31,574 nucleotides of DNA from CBDUQP01 sp965369385. Lineage in GTDB: Bacteria; Planctomycetota; Phycisphaerae; SM23-33. The stretch is from positions 1-31,574 of the forward strand of contig CBDUQP010000021.1 in NCBI GenBank assembly GCA_965369385.1, read 5' to 3'. Positions 8,563-16,278 of the stretch are shown piece after piece (positions within the stretch are counted from its first letter, which is position 1; the number at the start of each line of letters is the position of its first letter). The translations under genes and the position numbers were made by a program. Below the pieces are notes generated by a model. That model made no database searches. It was not told the origin of the DNA and saw nothing but the letters and a program-made list of their open reading frames with translations.

Positions 8563-9336
8563 ATGGAAGAGCAGGCAATACGGGAGCTGTTGGAGCAGGT
8601 CAGCGCGGGCGATGTGGAAATTTCCGATGCGTTGCAGCGGCTTAGAAGCCTGCCTTTTGAGTCTCTCGGGTACGCCAATGTGGATCACCATCGTGCGATT
8701 CGATGCGGGTTTCCGGAGGTAATATATTGCCCCGGAAAGACGGCTGAGCAGATACGCGAGATATTCGGCAGGCTAGCCGCCCAGGGCGGGAACGTGCTGG
8801 CGACGCGAGCCGAACCCGGCGAATACGAAGCTGTCGCCGCCGACTGGCCTGAAGCCCAATACCATACTGTTGCCCGGGCGATAACGCTTCGCCAGGGCGA
8901 AGTGACTGAGCCCATCGGCAACGTGGTGATAGTGGCAGCCGGCACGAGTGACATGCCGGTAGCTGAGGAGGCCCGCGTCACAGCCGAGATTATGGGGGCG
9001 AAGGTCGCAACGAAATACGATGTGGGTGTTGCGGGCATTCATCGCCTGCTGGCGTGCACGGAGACCCTTCAGTCTGCTAATGCGATAGTGGCAGTTGCGG
9101 GCATGGAAGGTGCACTGGCCAGCGCCGTTGGCGGTCTGGTGGCGGTGCCCGTGATAGCTGTGCCGACGAGCGTGGGATATGGCGCGAACTTCGGCGGCCT
9201 GGCGGCTCTGCTGGGAATGCTGAACAGTTGCGCGACCGGCGTGAGTGTGGTCAACATTGACAATGGTTTCGCCGGAGGTTACATCGGGGCCATGATTAAT
9301 CGCCAGACCGCGTCGCAACCCGGCCGCGCGGAATAA
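8563..9336 (+). CDS. larB: LarB-like pyridinium-3,5-biscarboxylic acid mononucleotide synthase (nickel-pincer cofactor)
   Basis: LarB carboxylates and hydrolyses nicotinic acid adenine dinucleotide, the first step to the nickel-pincer nucleotide of lactate racemase-type enzymes. Its C-terminal half is an AIR-carboxylase (PurE)-like domain. The 257-residue protein has the family pattern: the helical N-terminus with SLGYANVDHHRAIRCGFPEVIYC, then the PurE-like core with VIVAAGTSDMPVAEEA, the GVAGIHRLL turn, and VAGMEGALASAVGGL through to PTSVGYGANFGGLAALL. A GGGAAAG-type ribosome site precedes ATG 8563. LarA, LarC and LarE partners are not in this window, so either they are elsewhere or LarB serves another pathway. 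It is 18 bases from nnrD, another NAD-related enzyme. Confidence 0.93.
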   Translation: MEEQAIRELLEQVSAGDVEISDALQRLRSLPFESLGYANVDHHRAIRCGFPEVIYCPGKTAEQIREIFGRLAAQGGNVLATRAEPGEYEAVAADWPEAQYHTVARAITLRQGEVTEPIGNVVIVAAGTSDMPVAEEARVTAEIMGAKVATKYDVGVAGIHRLLACTETLQSANAIVAVAGMEGALASAVGGLVAVPVIAVPTSVGYGANFGGLAALLGMLNSCATGVSVVNIDNGFAGGYIGAMINRQTASQPGRAE

Positions 9337-9354
9337 GAAGTCATACGGAGAAAG

Positions 9355-10239
9355 ATGCCAGAAACCCAACGCGTAAATTCTGTTGCCAAATTGCCGAAAC
9401 GCCGCCCCGATGCACACAAGGGCGACTTCGGACGCCTGCTTGTGATTGGCGGCAGCGATGGTATGGTCGGTGCGCCGGCACTGACTGCCAATGCGGCTCT
9501 CAGGGGTGGTGCAGGGCTGGTGACGATGGCTGTTCCGCGGAGCATACAACAGTCAGCCGCTCAGTTGTGCATGTGTGCGATGTCCATTGGGCTGCAGTGT
9601 GACGGCTATGGCGGGCTTTGCGGAAAGGCGATCAGTCATGTATCGAAGGCCGTGGCGGCCAGTGATGTAATCGCAGCCGGTCCGGGTTTTGGCGTCGGCA
9701 CGCAGCAGGAAAACGTGGTGCGAACTCTGCTAAGTCAGGATCGGCCGGTTGTGCTGGATGCCGACGGCTTGAACAATTTGGCGCGCATTTACGACTGGGC
9801 ACACAGCAGGACTTGTCCACTCGTGCTTACTCCTCATCCCGGCGAATTTGCCCGGCTTACCGGCATGTCAACCGCAGATGTGCAAGCCGATCGTGAGCAG
9901 GCAGTGCTGGCGGCGATGGATAAGTGGACGCAGCCCAGCGACGCCGAGCTTGTGTGCGTCCTGAAGGGCGCGTCAACGGTGGTAGTGGCCGACAGGGTAG
10001 TCTACGTGAACGATACGGGTAATCCCGGCATGGCGACAGGCGGCAGCGGCGACGTGCTGACGGGGGTCATCGCGGCATTCATCGCACAGGGGCTAGGCGC
10101 GTTTGACGCAGCCACCCTCGGCGTGCGGGTCCATGGCATGGCGGGCGATCTAGCCGCTGCCAAGCTGGGCGAGGTATCGCTGATTGCCTCCGATTTGCTG
10201 GATTATCTTCCTGCGGCGATTATCGAGGCGCGGGAATGA
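9355..10239 (+). CDS. nnrD: ADP-dependent (S)-NAD(P)H-hydrate dehydratase
   Basis: This enzyme repairs hydrated NADH and NADPH using ADP or ATP. It is a ribokinase-like fold of 294 residues. Visible motifs are KGDFGRLLVIGGSDGMVGAPAL, then ALRGGAGLVT, VLDADGLN, LTPHPGEFARL and the nucleotide loop NPGMATGGSGDVLTG. The N-terminal epimerase domain (NnrE) found in many bacterial fusions is absent, so this is the stand-alone dehydratase. GGAG lies just upstream of ATG 9355. Its stop overlaps the start of btuF in an ATGA, indicating translational coupling. The pairing with LarB may reflect shared dinucleotide chemistry; that is inference. Confidence 0.95.
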   Translation: MPETQRVNSVAKLPKRRPDAHKGDFGRLLVIGGSDGMVGAPALTANAALRGGAGLVTMAVPRSIQQSAAQLCMCAMSIGLQCDGYGGLCGKAISHVSKAVAASDVIAAGPGFGVGTQQENVVRTLLSQDRPVVLDADGLNNLARIYDWAHSRTCPLVLTPHPGEFARLTGMSTADVQADREQAVLAAMDKWTQPSDAELVCVLKGASTVVVADRVVYVNDTGNPGMATGGSGDVLTGVIAAFIAQGLGAFDAATLGVRVHGMAGDLAAAKLGEVSLIASDLLDYLPAAIIEARE

Positions 10240-11213
10240 GCCCCGCCAGCGCGAATGCGAGAGTGGTGATTCTGCGTCTGGTGATGCTGGTGGCGATAGT
10301 TGTGTTGCCTGCGGCTATTCTGAACGTGCCGCGACTGTTCTATGCCAGTGACGCTGGGGCGGGCTGCCAATGCACCCACGCGCAGGACAACATTGGCCAG
10401 CTCAGGCGGCAACGGATTATTTCGTACTCTCCCTCTGTTACCGATATCGTGGTGGACCTCGGCTTGCTTGATAATCTGGTGGGTGTGACCAGTTGGTGTG
10501 AATTACCCGATGGCGTGAGCGTGACCAGAGTCGGCAGCGAGTCTACGTTGAACAGCGAGGCGTTGCTTGCACTGGACCCCGACGTCATCTTCATACAGCA
10601 GACCAAAGACCGTTTCCTGCCGCTGATGAAGATGCGCCCTGATTTGAAGGTTGTCTCGGTGAGCCATGACAGCATCGAAGGCATCAGCAGCTCGATCCGC
10701 ACCATAGCCGATACCGTGGGCTACTCTGCAAGAGGCGACAAGCTCGCAAAGCAGATCATGGGGCGAGTTGAGCAGATACGCCAAAGGTGCATCAACAAGC
10801 CTAAGCGACGTGTGTTGTTCCTCATGGGATACGACCATCCCGCAACCTGCGGGCGTAATACCTATCTGGATGAGATCATTTCCGTGGTGGGCGGTGTGAA
10901 TGCGGCCGGTGAGAACTACAAGGGCTGGCCGGCAATAAACGCCGAGATGATCGTGAAGCTCAGACCAGACGTCATAGTCTGCCAGGTTAACCCCGGCCAG
11001 GAGGCTGGAGCCCGCAAATACCTCTCTGCATTCAAGCAGGTGCCGGCGATATCAGAAGGCAGATTGCACATTACCGCTAACAGGCGATTAACGTTATTCG
11101 GCTCACGCGTACTCGAAGATGTGATCCTCCCCTTCGAGAGGTATGTGCACGGCGCAAAGACAAGCACAGAAGCTCCTGACGCAGCCGAAAAGAAGGTGGG
11201 TTCCGATGGCTGA
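10236..11213 (+). CDS. btuF: ABC transporter substrate-binding protein, BtuF-like (cobalamin or related)
   Basis: Periplasmic binding component of a class III metal-chelate/B12 importer. The 325-residue protein has an N-terminal hydrophobic segment (about residues 10-30) as signal or anchor. A small Cys pair (CQC) follows, without a clear lipobox. The binding fold then opens with IISYSPSVTDIVVDLGLLDNLVGVT, the usual BtuF/FhuD beginning. The long backbone helix and the LRPDVIVCQVNP segment in the second lobe also fit. It overlaps nnrD by 4 bases and btuC by 8, so expression of all three should be coupled. Iron-siderophore specificity cannot be excluded from sequence; the cobalamin assignment leans on the B12 riboswitch unit about 4 kb downstream. 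Confidence 0.8.
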   Translation: MSPASANARVVILRLVMLVAIVVLPAAILNVPRLFYASDAGAGCQCTHAQDNIGQLRRQRIISYSPSVTDIVVDLGLLDNLVGVTSWCELPDGVSVTRVGSESTLNSEALLALDPDVIFIQQTKDRFLPLMKMRPDLKVVSVSHDSIEGISSSIRTIADTVGYSARGDKLAKQIMGRVEQIRQRCINKPKRRVLFLMGYDHPATCGRNTYLDEIISVVGGVNAAGENYKGWPAINAEMIVKLRPDVIVCQVNPGQEAGARKYLSAFKQVPAISEGRLHITANRRLTLFGSRVLEDVILPFERYVHGAKTSTEAPDAAEKKVGSDG

Positions 11214-12216
11214 TTCTGGCGGCAAATTGCAGGTGTCGCGCGGGTTCAGTGCGGACCGCCTGATACTGATAGTGCTGGCCAACGCGGTGGTGTGGGCCGT
11301 CGTGGTGGCGGTGTGCAGTTGCGTGGGGCAGACACAGCTTACCGAGGACATATGGCATCTGCGGATGCGCCGGTTGATACCGGCATCGCTAGTTGGTGCG
11401 GGGCTGAGCGCTGCCGGCGTGGCGTTGCAGTCCATACTGAGAAACGCGCTGGCGAGCCCGTATATTCTGGGCATCAGTTCTGGATCGGCGGTGGCTGCGA
11501 TGCTGGCGATGATGGCCGGCGGAGCGGGCGCTATCACGCCTTTGGCTATGGGCGGTACCACGGTGGCGGCCGGCGTTGGTGGTGTGGTTACGATGCTGGT
11601 TGTATACCTGATAGCCCAACGCCGTGGCCGGCTTGACCCGTACACATTGCTGCTTTCCGGCGTGATAGTGACGGCGTTCAACGGCGCAATCATCATGCTG
11701 CTATACCTCGTGGCGACCCGGCCGGTATTTCGCGACATCACGATATGGGCGATGGGGCAGATTCGCGAGCAAAGCTCGATGGGGGCCATCCTGGTTGCCG
11801 GGTTTGTGATAATCGCCGGATGGCTGGTGCTTATCTCCCGGGCGAAGGCATTCAACGTGCAGGCACTCGGCGACGACGTAGCCGGCAGCAGTGGCATTCA
11901 TATTCACGGCCTGCGAATGACCACGTTTGTGACCGCTGCGCTGATGACGGCTGCGGCGGTGGCACTTGCCGGGCCGGTATCGTTTGTGGGGCTTATCGTG
12001 CCTCATATCATGCGGCGATTGGTCGGTAGCGATCACCGGGTTCTGCTGATTACTTCCGGGTTCGCCGGCGCGGGGTTCCTTGCCGTTGCCGACACGCTCT
12101 GTCGGACGGCGGTCCCGTTGCAAACCGGTGAATTGCCAGTTGGCATAGTGACCGCACTGATGGGCGGACCGTTCTTCGTATACCTGCTTCGCAGGCACTT
12201 TAGGGAGGGAATGTGA
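11206..12216 (+). CDS. btuC: ABC transporter permease, BtuC/FecCD family
   Basis: Polytopic inner-membrane subunit of the B12/iron-chelate importer. It has 336 residues and about ten hydrophobic helices. Family signatures include RLPR-like MRRLIPASLVGAGLSAAGVALQ near the N-terminus, NALASPYILGISSGSA, and the C-terminal coupling region with GPVSFVGLIVPHIMRRLVGSDHR. The start was set at ATG 11206, inside the btuF end, because AGAAGG stands just upstream and the protein then begins at the family length; an open frame from 11143 only adds btuF antiphase sequence. It ends one base into the btuD start. Specificity follows that of btuF. Confidence 0.9.
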   Translation: MADSGGKLQVSRGFSADRLILIVLANAVVWAVVVAVCSCVGQTQLTEDIWHLRMRRLIPASLVGAGLSAAGVALQSILRNALASPYILGISSGSAVAAMLAMMAGGAGAITPLAMGGTTVAAGVGGVVTMLVVYLIAQRRGRLDPYTLLLSGVIVTAFNGAIIMLLYLVATRPVFRDITIWAMGQIREQSSMGAILVAGFVIIAGWLVLISRAKAFNVQALGDDVAGSSGIHIHGLRMTTFVTAALMTAAAVALAGPVSFVGLIVPHIMRRLVGSDHRVLLITSGFAGAGFLAVADTLCRTAVPLQTGELPVGIVTALMGGPFFVYLLRRHFREGM

Positions 12217-13007
12217 TGAGCGAAATACATGCTCTTCAGGTGAGTGATTTGCGTTTTGCGTATCGCGGCGGCAACGATGTGCTGCACGGGATCAGTTTCA
12301 AGGCCCAGGCAAACAGGATGCTATGCGTGCTGGGGCCTAACGGGTCGGGCAAGACCACAACGCTCAAGTGCATGCTTGGTATGCTCAAGCCCAACTGCGG
12401 AATTGTTTTGTTGGATGGGCAGGATCGCCGCAAACTGTCGGCCGGCCAGCTTGGCAGGATTGTTGCTTACGTTCCGCAGACTCCGCAGACGGCGTTCGCG
12501 TTCACTGTCCGGCAACTCGTAATGCTTGGGCGCACGGCGCATATGGGTACGATGGGTTTCGAGACCGAGTTGGATCATCGTGTGGTTGATGCCGCGATGG
12601 ATATGACGGGTGTAAGCAAGTTTGCAGATCGCATGTTGGATGAGCTGTCAGGCGGAGAGGCCCAGTGCGTGATGATCGCACGTGCGATAGCCCAACAGCC
12701 GTCAGTGCTGCTGCTGGATGAGCCCACCAGTCACCTGGATATTCGCAACCAGTTGATGATATATGATATGATGCGTCGCCTGTCGCATGATTGGGGCATG
12801 GCGATTGTCTGTGTCAGCCACGATATTAACCTCGCATCGCGATTTGCCGACGATCTGGTTCTCATGCGTGACGGGTCAATCGCGGCCCAGGGCAGTCCGG
12901 CCGACGTGGTCAACAGAGAGGTGCTGTCAGATGTCTATGATGTTGAGATTGATCTGATCGATGTCGATTCGCAGGAAGTTCCGCTCGTTCAGGCTCGCCT
13001 GGGATGA
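12216..13007 (+). CDS. btuD: ABC transporter ATP-binding protein, BtuD-like
   Basis: ATPase subunit that powers the importer. The 263-residue protein has a Walker A GPNGSGKTTT (lysine 46), Q-loop at VPQTPQ, signature LSGGEAQ, Walker B VLLLDEPTSHLD and switch histidine in CVSHDINLA, so all catalytic parts are present. ATG 12216 is preferred over the GTG 12213 because GGAGGGA is well placed upstream. The protein continues about 30 residues beyond the ATPase core with VNREVLSDVYDVEIDLIDVD, as in BtuD/FecE-type ATPases. It completes btuFCD and is followed after 75 bases by ribF. Confidence 0.93.
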   Translation: MSEIHALQVSDLRFAYRGGNDVLHGISFKAQANRMLCVLGPNGSGKTTTLKCMLGMLKPNCGIVLLDGQDRRKLSAGQLGRIVAYVPQTPQTAFAFTVRQLVMLGRTAHMGTMGFETELDHRVVDAAMDMTGVSKFADRMLDELSGGEAQCVMIARAIAQQPSVLLLDEPTSHLDIRNQLMIYDMMRRLSHDWGMAIVCVSHDINLASRFADDLVLMRDGSIAAQGSPADVVNREVLSDVYDVEIDLIDVDSQEVPLVQARLG

Positions 13008-13082
13008 GCACTGCCAGCGGGCCGACGTTTTTTGGATTCGCATGTTGGAATACATTGTTTTGCCTGAATTGCTATTTTACGA

Positions 13083-14033
13083 ATGAACAACGAACGAGAC
13101 ATACGAGGGCTTGAGGCTGTTCCCGAGTCGGCCAGGGTGTGTGTGCTGACCATCGGGAACTTTGATGGCGTTCATCTTGGGCACTGCAACATTCTCGCTG
13201 CGGCCAGAGAGCTGGCGAGCGTCGAAGGCTTGCCTGTTGTGGCGATGACCTTCGATCCGCCGCCTGATCTGGTAGTTCGGCCACACGATATCCCCGAACG
13301 CCTGACGCTTGCGGATGAGCGTGTGGAGTTGCTTTTGGGTTGCGGGGCAGATTACGTGGTAACCGTTGCAGCGGATATGCAGTTGCTGTGCATGTCGGCG
13401 GATGCTTTCGTGGCGGATATCATGATGGGAATATTCGCGCCGCGCCACGTCGTGGAGGGCGGAGACTTTCACTACGGCAGCAAGCGGAGTGGGAATACCG
13501 ATACTCTGCGTGAGTCGGGCAAGTTGCTGGGGTTTGGTGTTCGTATTGTCGATCCTTTTGAGATTGAGCTTTGCCAAGGCAGTGTGCGGGTATCCAGCAC
13601 GCTGATTCGCGGATTGTTGCTTGATGGACGGGTGGCTGATGCTGCAAAGTGCCTGGGCAGGTCGTTTGTGATGACTGGACGGGTGGTGCACGGGTATGGC
13701 AGGGGCAGGATGTTGGATTATCCCACAGTGAATCTGGATGGCGGGGATAGGATTGTGCCGGCAGACGGTGTATATGCCGGTGTCGCAACCGTTTGCGGAC
13801 AGGAGCATATGGCAGCGATAAGCGTAGGTAGCCAGCCGACTTTTGATGACGGACAGAAAGCTGTGGAGGCGTACCTGCTGGATGCCGATGGTAATTACTA
13901 CGAAGAGAACGTCGAGATTCGGTTCGCTCACTGGCTGAGATGCCAGGAGAAGTTTGACTCGGTAGAGACGCTCAAGACCAAGATATTCGAGGATGTGCAA
14001 CGTGTACGAGAACTCTGCTCAAAACGGGACTGA
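13083..14033 (+). CDS. ribF: Bifunctional riboflavin kinase / FMN adenylyltransferase
   Basis: RibF makes FMN and then FAD from riboflavin. The 316-residue protein has the two expected domains. The N-terminal nucleotidyltransferase has GNFDGVHLGH, FDPPPDLVV, and SSTLIRGLLLDG at its end. The C-terminal riboflavin kinase has HGYGRGRMLDYPTVNL (the GRxxGYPTAN-type flavin/ATP loop, with M-L-D in place of the more usual residues), DGVYAGVA, SVGSQPTF and VEAYLLD. The start at ATG 13083 has no good Shine-Dalgarno; the 75-base gap before it could hold a weak promoter but no clear one is seen. The nrnA-like gene begins inside its 3' end. Confidence 0.96.
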   Translation: MNNERDIRGLEAVPESARVCVLTIGNFDGVHLGHCNILAAARELASVEGLPVVAMTFDPPPDLVVRPHDIPERLTLADERVELLLGCGADYVVTVAADMQLLCMSADAFVADIMMGIFAPRHVVEGGDFHYGSKRSGNTDTLRESGKLLGFGVRIVDPFEIELCQGSVRVSSTLIRGLLLDGRVADAAKCLGRSFVMTGRVVHGYGRGRMLDYPTVNLDGGDRIVPADGVYAGVATVCGQEHMAAISVGSQPTFDDGQKAVEAYLLDADGNYYEENVEIRFAHWLRCQEKFDSVETLKTKIFEDVQRVRELCSKRD

Positions 14034-15036
14034 CACGGTACGAACAGGATGTGATGTCATTGCAGAGCGAGTCGCGGATGCGGTCGAACTACTGGTGACA
14101 ACTCATGCCCGCCCAGACGCCGATGGCTTGGGATCTCTGCTTGCGATCTACCATGCGGGCACGCGAGCAGGCAAGAAGGTGCACATTCTCGTGCCCGACA
14201 GTATTCCGCCACGGTTGGCATTTATGTTCAATGGCGTATCTTCGCATGGTATTGATGAGTTCGACTCGCTCGCTGACCAGTCCGATCTGATCATGATTGT
14301 AGACACATGCGCCATAGCCCAGCTCGATACCATTGCAGACGGGCTTATCGCCAGGCAGCCGAAAGTTGTTGTGGTGGATCATCACAGTACTTTTGATGAA
14401 ATAGGCAGTGCCCGTTGGATTGATGCGTCAGCGGCGGCTGCGGGCGTGATGGTCGGAGAGCTTATTGGCAAGCTTGGATGGGATTTGTGCCAACCTGCCG
14501 CTGAGGCGCTTGCGATGGCGGTGACTTCGGATACGGGTTGGCTCAGGTTCGCCAACACTGACGGACGCTGCCTGCGGGCGATGGCAAGCTGGGTGGACGT
14601 AGGTGTGCGGCCCGACAAGCTCTACATGCGACTGCACCAGACCGACAGGCCCGAGCGGCTCACATTGCTGGTGCGCATGCTGGAAAGCCTGGAGTTCTTC
14701 TTCGATGACAGGCTGGCGACGATGATTATTCGCCGCGGGGATTTCGAGGAAACCGGCGCTCGTATGGACGAGACCGAGAATATGGTGAACGAGGCATTGC
14801 GTATTGGACAGGTTGAATCGGTAGTGTTGTTGGTGGAATACGATGAAGGTGTGCGAGTGAGTCTGCGGAGTCGCGACCGGGTGAACGTAGCCAAAGTCGC
14901 CAAGAAATTCGGCGGCGGCGGGCACCAGCGGGCAGCGGGTCTTCGCAGTAATGAAGATATCGATGGGCTCAAGGACAAGCTTGTAGAGGCGTTTCGCCAG
15001 GTAATGGAGCAGCGACGCAGCGACGTTGAGGAGTGA
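14002..15036 (+). CDS. nrnA: DHH-family phosphoesterase, NrnA-like nanoRNase / pAp phosphatase
   Basis: NrnA-type enzymes degrade 2-5 nt RNA fragments and often dephosphorylate pAp. The protein of about 344 residues has the DHH domain (TTHARPDADGLGSLLA, IMIVDTCA, VVVDHHSTFDEIG) and a C-terminal DHHA1 domain with SLRSRDRVNVAKVAKKFGGG then GHQRAAG. These include the metal-binding Asp/His residues. Two starts are possible. GTG 14002 has GAGGA (13989-13993) at an 8-base spacing and is preferred; ATG 13993, nine bases upstream, has that same GAGG pressed against it. Either way it overlaps ribF, so the two are coupled. It is the last gene of the long unit, 30 bases before the riboswitch promoter. 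Confidence 0.92.
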   Translation: MYENSAQNGTDTVRTGCDVIAERVADAVELLVTTHARPDADGLGSLLAIYHAGTRAGKKVHILVPDSIPPRLAFMFNGVSSHGIDEFDSLADQSDLIMIVDTCAIAQLDTIADGLIARQPKVVVVDHHSTFDEIGSARWIDASAAAAGVMVGELIGKLGWDLCQPAAEALAMAVTSDTGWLRFANTDGRCLRAMASWVDVGVRPDKLYMRLHQTDRPERLTLLVRMLESLEFFFDDRLATMIIRRGDFEETGARMDETENMVNEALRIGQVESVVLLVEYDEGVRVSLRSRDRVNVAKVAKKFGGGGHQRAAGLRSNEDIDGLKDKLVEAFRQVMEQRRSDVEE

Positions 15037-15065
15037 TTTTTGTGTAGAAGTGGGGCAAGTTTTGT

Positions 15066-15093
15066 TTGACACGTCTATTCGAGGGGGTATACT
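15066..15093 (+). promoter_or_regulatory. Strong sigma-70 promoter driving the cobalamin riboswitch
   Basis: TTGACA (15066-15071) and TATACT (15088-15093) are separated by 16 bases. The expected start of transcription, about 15100, coincides with the first bases of the riboswitch, so the aptamer is the very 5' end of the RNA. Confidence 0.8.
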
Positions 15094-15100
15094 CGCGTTC

Positions 15101-15285
15101 GTTACAGGTTTTGCCCGCGTGAAGTTTGCGGGCAAGGGAAGGCCGTGAAAATCGGCCGCGGACGCGCCGCTGTAACCGGCGACGACCATCGCAATATGCC
15201 ACTGTTATTTGACTTGTAGTCATAACGGGAAGGCGCGGTGGAAGGATGACCCGGGAGCCAGAAAACCTGCCTGTGACCAACCTGG
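15101..15285 (+). promoter_or_regulatory. Cobalamin (B12) riboswitch aptamer
   Basis: The leader carries the conserved blocks of the adenosylcobalamin-class aptamer in order. An opening GTTACAGGTTTTGCCC comes first, then a GCGGGC-type P3 region with AAGGGAAGGCCGTGAAAATC (G-A-A-G-x-C-x-G-T-G-A-A-A-A-T), then CGGACGCGCCGCTGTAACC. Next come the CAATATGCCACTGT helix, CGGGAAGGCGCGG, and GGATGACCC before the signature box AGCCAGAAAACCTGCC (15256-15271). Length and order match a full peripheral-domain form. It lies downstream of btuFCD and directly upstream of a terminator and the PEP-CTERM genes. By family behaviour, binding of coenzyme B12 should lower downstream expression. Confidence 0.96.
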
Positions 15286-15347
15286 ATTGCCTTCGCGATT
15301 TTTATCGGCAGTCGGGACCGGTCTTTGGTTCTCCAGAACCCTTGCGG

Positions 15348-15380
15348 CCCCGTCTTCGAATGCGAAGGACGGGGTTTTTT
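15348..15380 (+). terminator. Intrinsic terminator after the cobalamin aptamer (likely expression platform)
   Basis: The stem CCCCGTCTTCG (15348-15358) and CGAAGGACGGGG (15363-15374, one bulged G), closed by AATG, is followed by six T. It lies about 65 bases after the aptamer and before any coding sequence, the place of a transcriptional off-switch. The competing antiterminator pairing was not worked out. Confidence 0.88.
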
Positions 15381-15547
15381 GCTTGGCTGTTCGCGAGAGA
15401 ACGCAGGTGAGCGGATTGTGATATGCACATTCCGACATCCTTTTGCAGTAACACCTCTTAGCGTCCGTCACGCAAATCTCCAGCTTACAGGTTGTTTGGC
15501 GATATGCCATGCGCCCAGGCAATCGTCAATCAGGATGGGCGAGGTAG

Positions 15548-15589
15548 CGAGGCCTTATCAAGGCAGGACACCGCCTGGCCTCGGAGGAG
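15548..15589 (+). promoter_or_regulatory. Leader hairpin abutting the Shine-Dalgarno of the first PEP-CTERM gene
   Basis: CGAGGCC (15548-15554) pairs with GGCCTCG (15577-15583), enclosing an inner AGGC/GCCT pairing (15561-15564 with 15573-15576). The 3' arm ends on the first G of the Shine-Dalgarno GGAGGAG (15583-15589), seven bases from ATG 15597. Just upstream CGCCCA and TGGGCG can form a second hairpin. Folding could limit ribosome access; this is inferred from pairing only. Confidence 0.5.
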
Positions 15590-15596
15590 AGTTGTG

Positions 15597-16166
15597 ATGT
15601 TGAAGCATGTGATTGCTGTATTGGTGGTTGGTTTGGTTGCTGTGGCAGCCCAGGCTGCGGACTACAACCTTGGCGGTTATTGGGTGGATGTTGAGTTCTG
15701 GACCGGTAGCGGCCCGAACGAGACTGTTGTTGTGATCGACTGGAATGAAAATGGCGGCTCGTACACGACCGAAACCCACGCGTTTGGTTATCGCTGGGAC
15801 AATGCCACCGACACCGTGGCAGACGCATTGACTGCCATTGACGCGACAGTCGGCATTGCCATTGATGGCATTCCTGAGTCGTTCATTCAGGATATCACGT
15901 ATGCCGATGGCATCGACAGCCACACGGCCGGTGCCAGGGCAGGATGGTGGTGCCTGGGTGACTCGGTAGACGGCGGCGCGAACTGGACACTCAACGGCGG
16001 TGGCATCGGAGGTGAGATTCTGGGCAATAACAAGATTGAAGGCCTGAACCTGGCCAACGGCGAGTATGCCTGGTCAATGGATGGAATGGTCGTGCCCACC
16101 CCCGAACCGGCGACAATGATCATGCTGGCTGCAGGCGGCATGGCTCTGCTTCGCCGCAGGAAATAG
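15597..16166 (+). CDS. PEP-CTERM surface protein under B12 riboswitch control
   Basis: A 189-residue exported protein. The signal peptide (residues 1-20, ending AQA) is followed by a compact domain with GGYWVDVEFWTGSG, VVVIDWNE, HAFGYRWDNATDT and ADALTAID. From memory this resembles small surface proteins of Bacteroidetes with a WGYRFDG-ADML-AI pattern. The PEP-CTERM tail starts at about P169 (PEPATMIMLAAGG) and ends in RRRK, which should be processed by an exosortase not seen here. The Shine-Dalgarno GGAGGAG is ideal. It is the first gene after the cobalamin riboswitch and terminator. I infer a role in corrinoid capture at the surface; no ligand-binding residues can be named. Export and sorting are sure, function is open. 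Confidence 0.88.
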   Translation: MLKHVIAVLVVGLVAVAAQAADYNLGGYWVDVEFWTGSGPNETVVVIDWNENGGSYTTETHAFGYRWDNATDTVADALTAIDATVGIAIDGIPESFIQDITYADGIDSHTAGARAGWWCLGDSVDGGANWTLNGGGIGGEILGNNKIEGLNLANGEYAWSMDGMVVPTPEPATMIMLAAGGMALLRRRK

Positions 16167-16180
16167 CACGTATTTGGGAA

Positions 16181-16219
16181 CCGGCAGGTTGGCGGATGGC
16201 TCAATGGCCAACCTGCCGG
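16181..16219 (+). other. Intercistronic 13-bp perfect hairpin
   Basis: CCGGCAGGTTGGC (16181-16193) and GCCAACCTGCCGG (16207-16219) form a perfect 13-pair stem with a 13-base loop. No T-run follows, so it is more likely an mRNA-stabilising or partial-attenuation element that sets the ratio of the two PEP-CTERM proteins. Confidence 0.7.
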
Positions 16220-16278
16220 AGCCTGAATGTTCTGCAGGGATGCATGAGGATTGATTGAGACGCACCAGGAGAGCTGCA

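Noticed and set aside
15420..15590. Possible c-di-GMP (GEMM) riboswitch, suggested by ACGCAAA and GGTAGCGAGG
   Set aside because: The conserved blocks are not in GEMM order and the helices do not fit; only general structure is reported.
15209..15597. Small plus-strand open frames over the riboswitch and its leader
   Set aside because: The region is explained by the aptamer and terminator; the frames lack ribosome sites and protein features.
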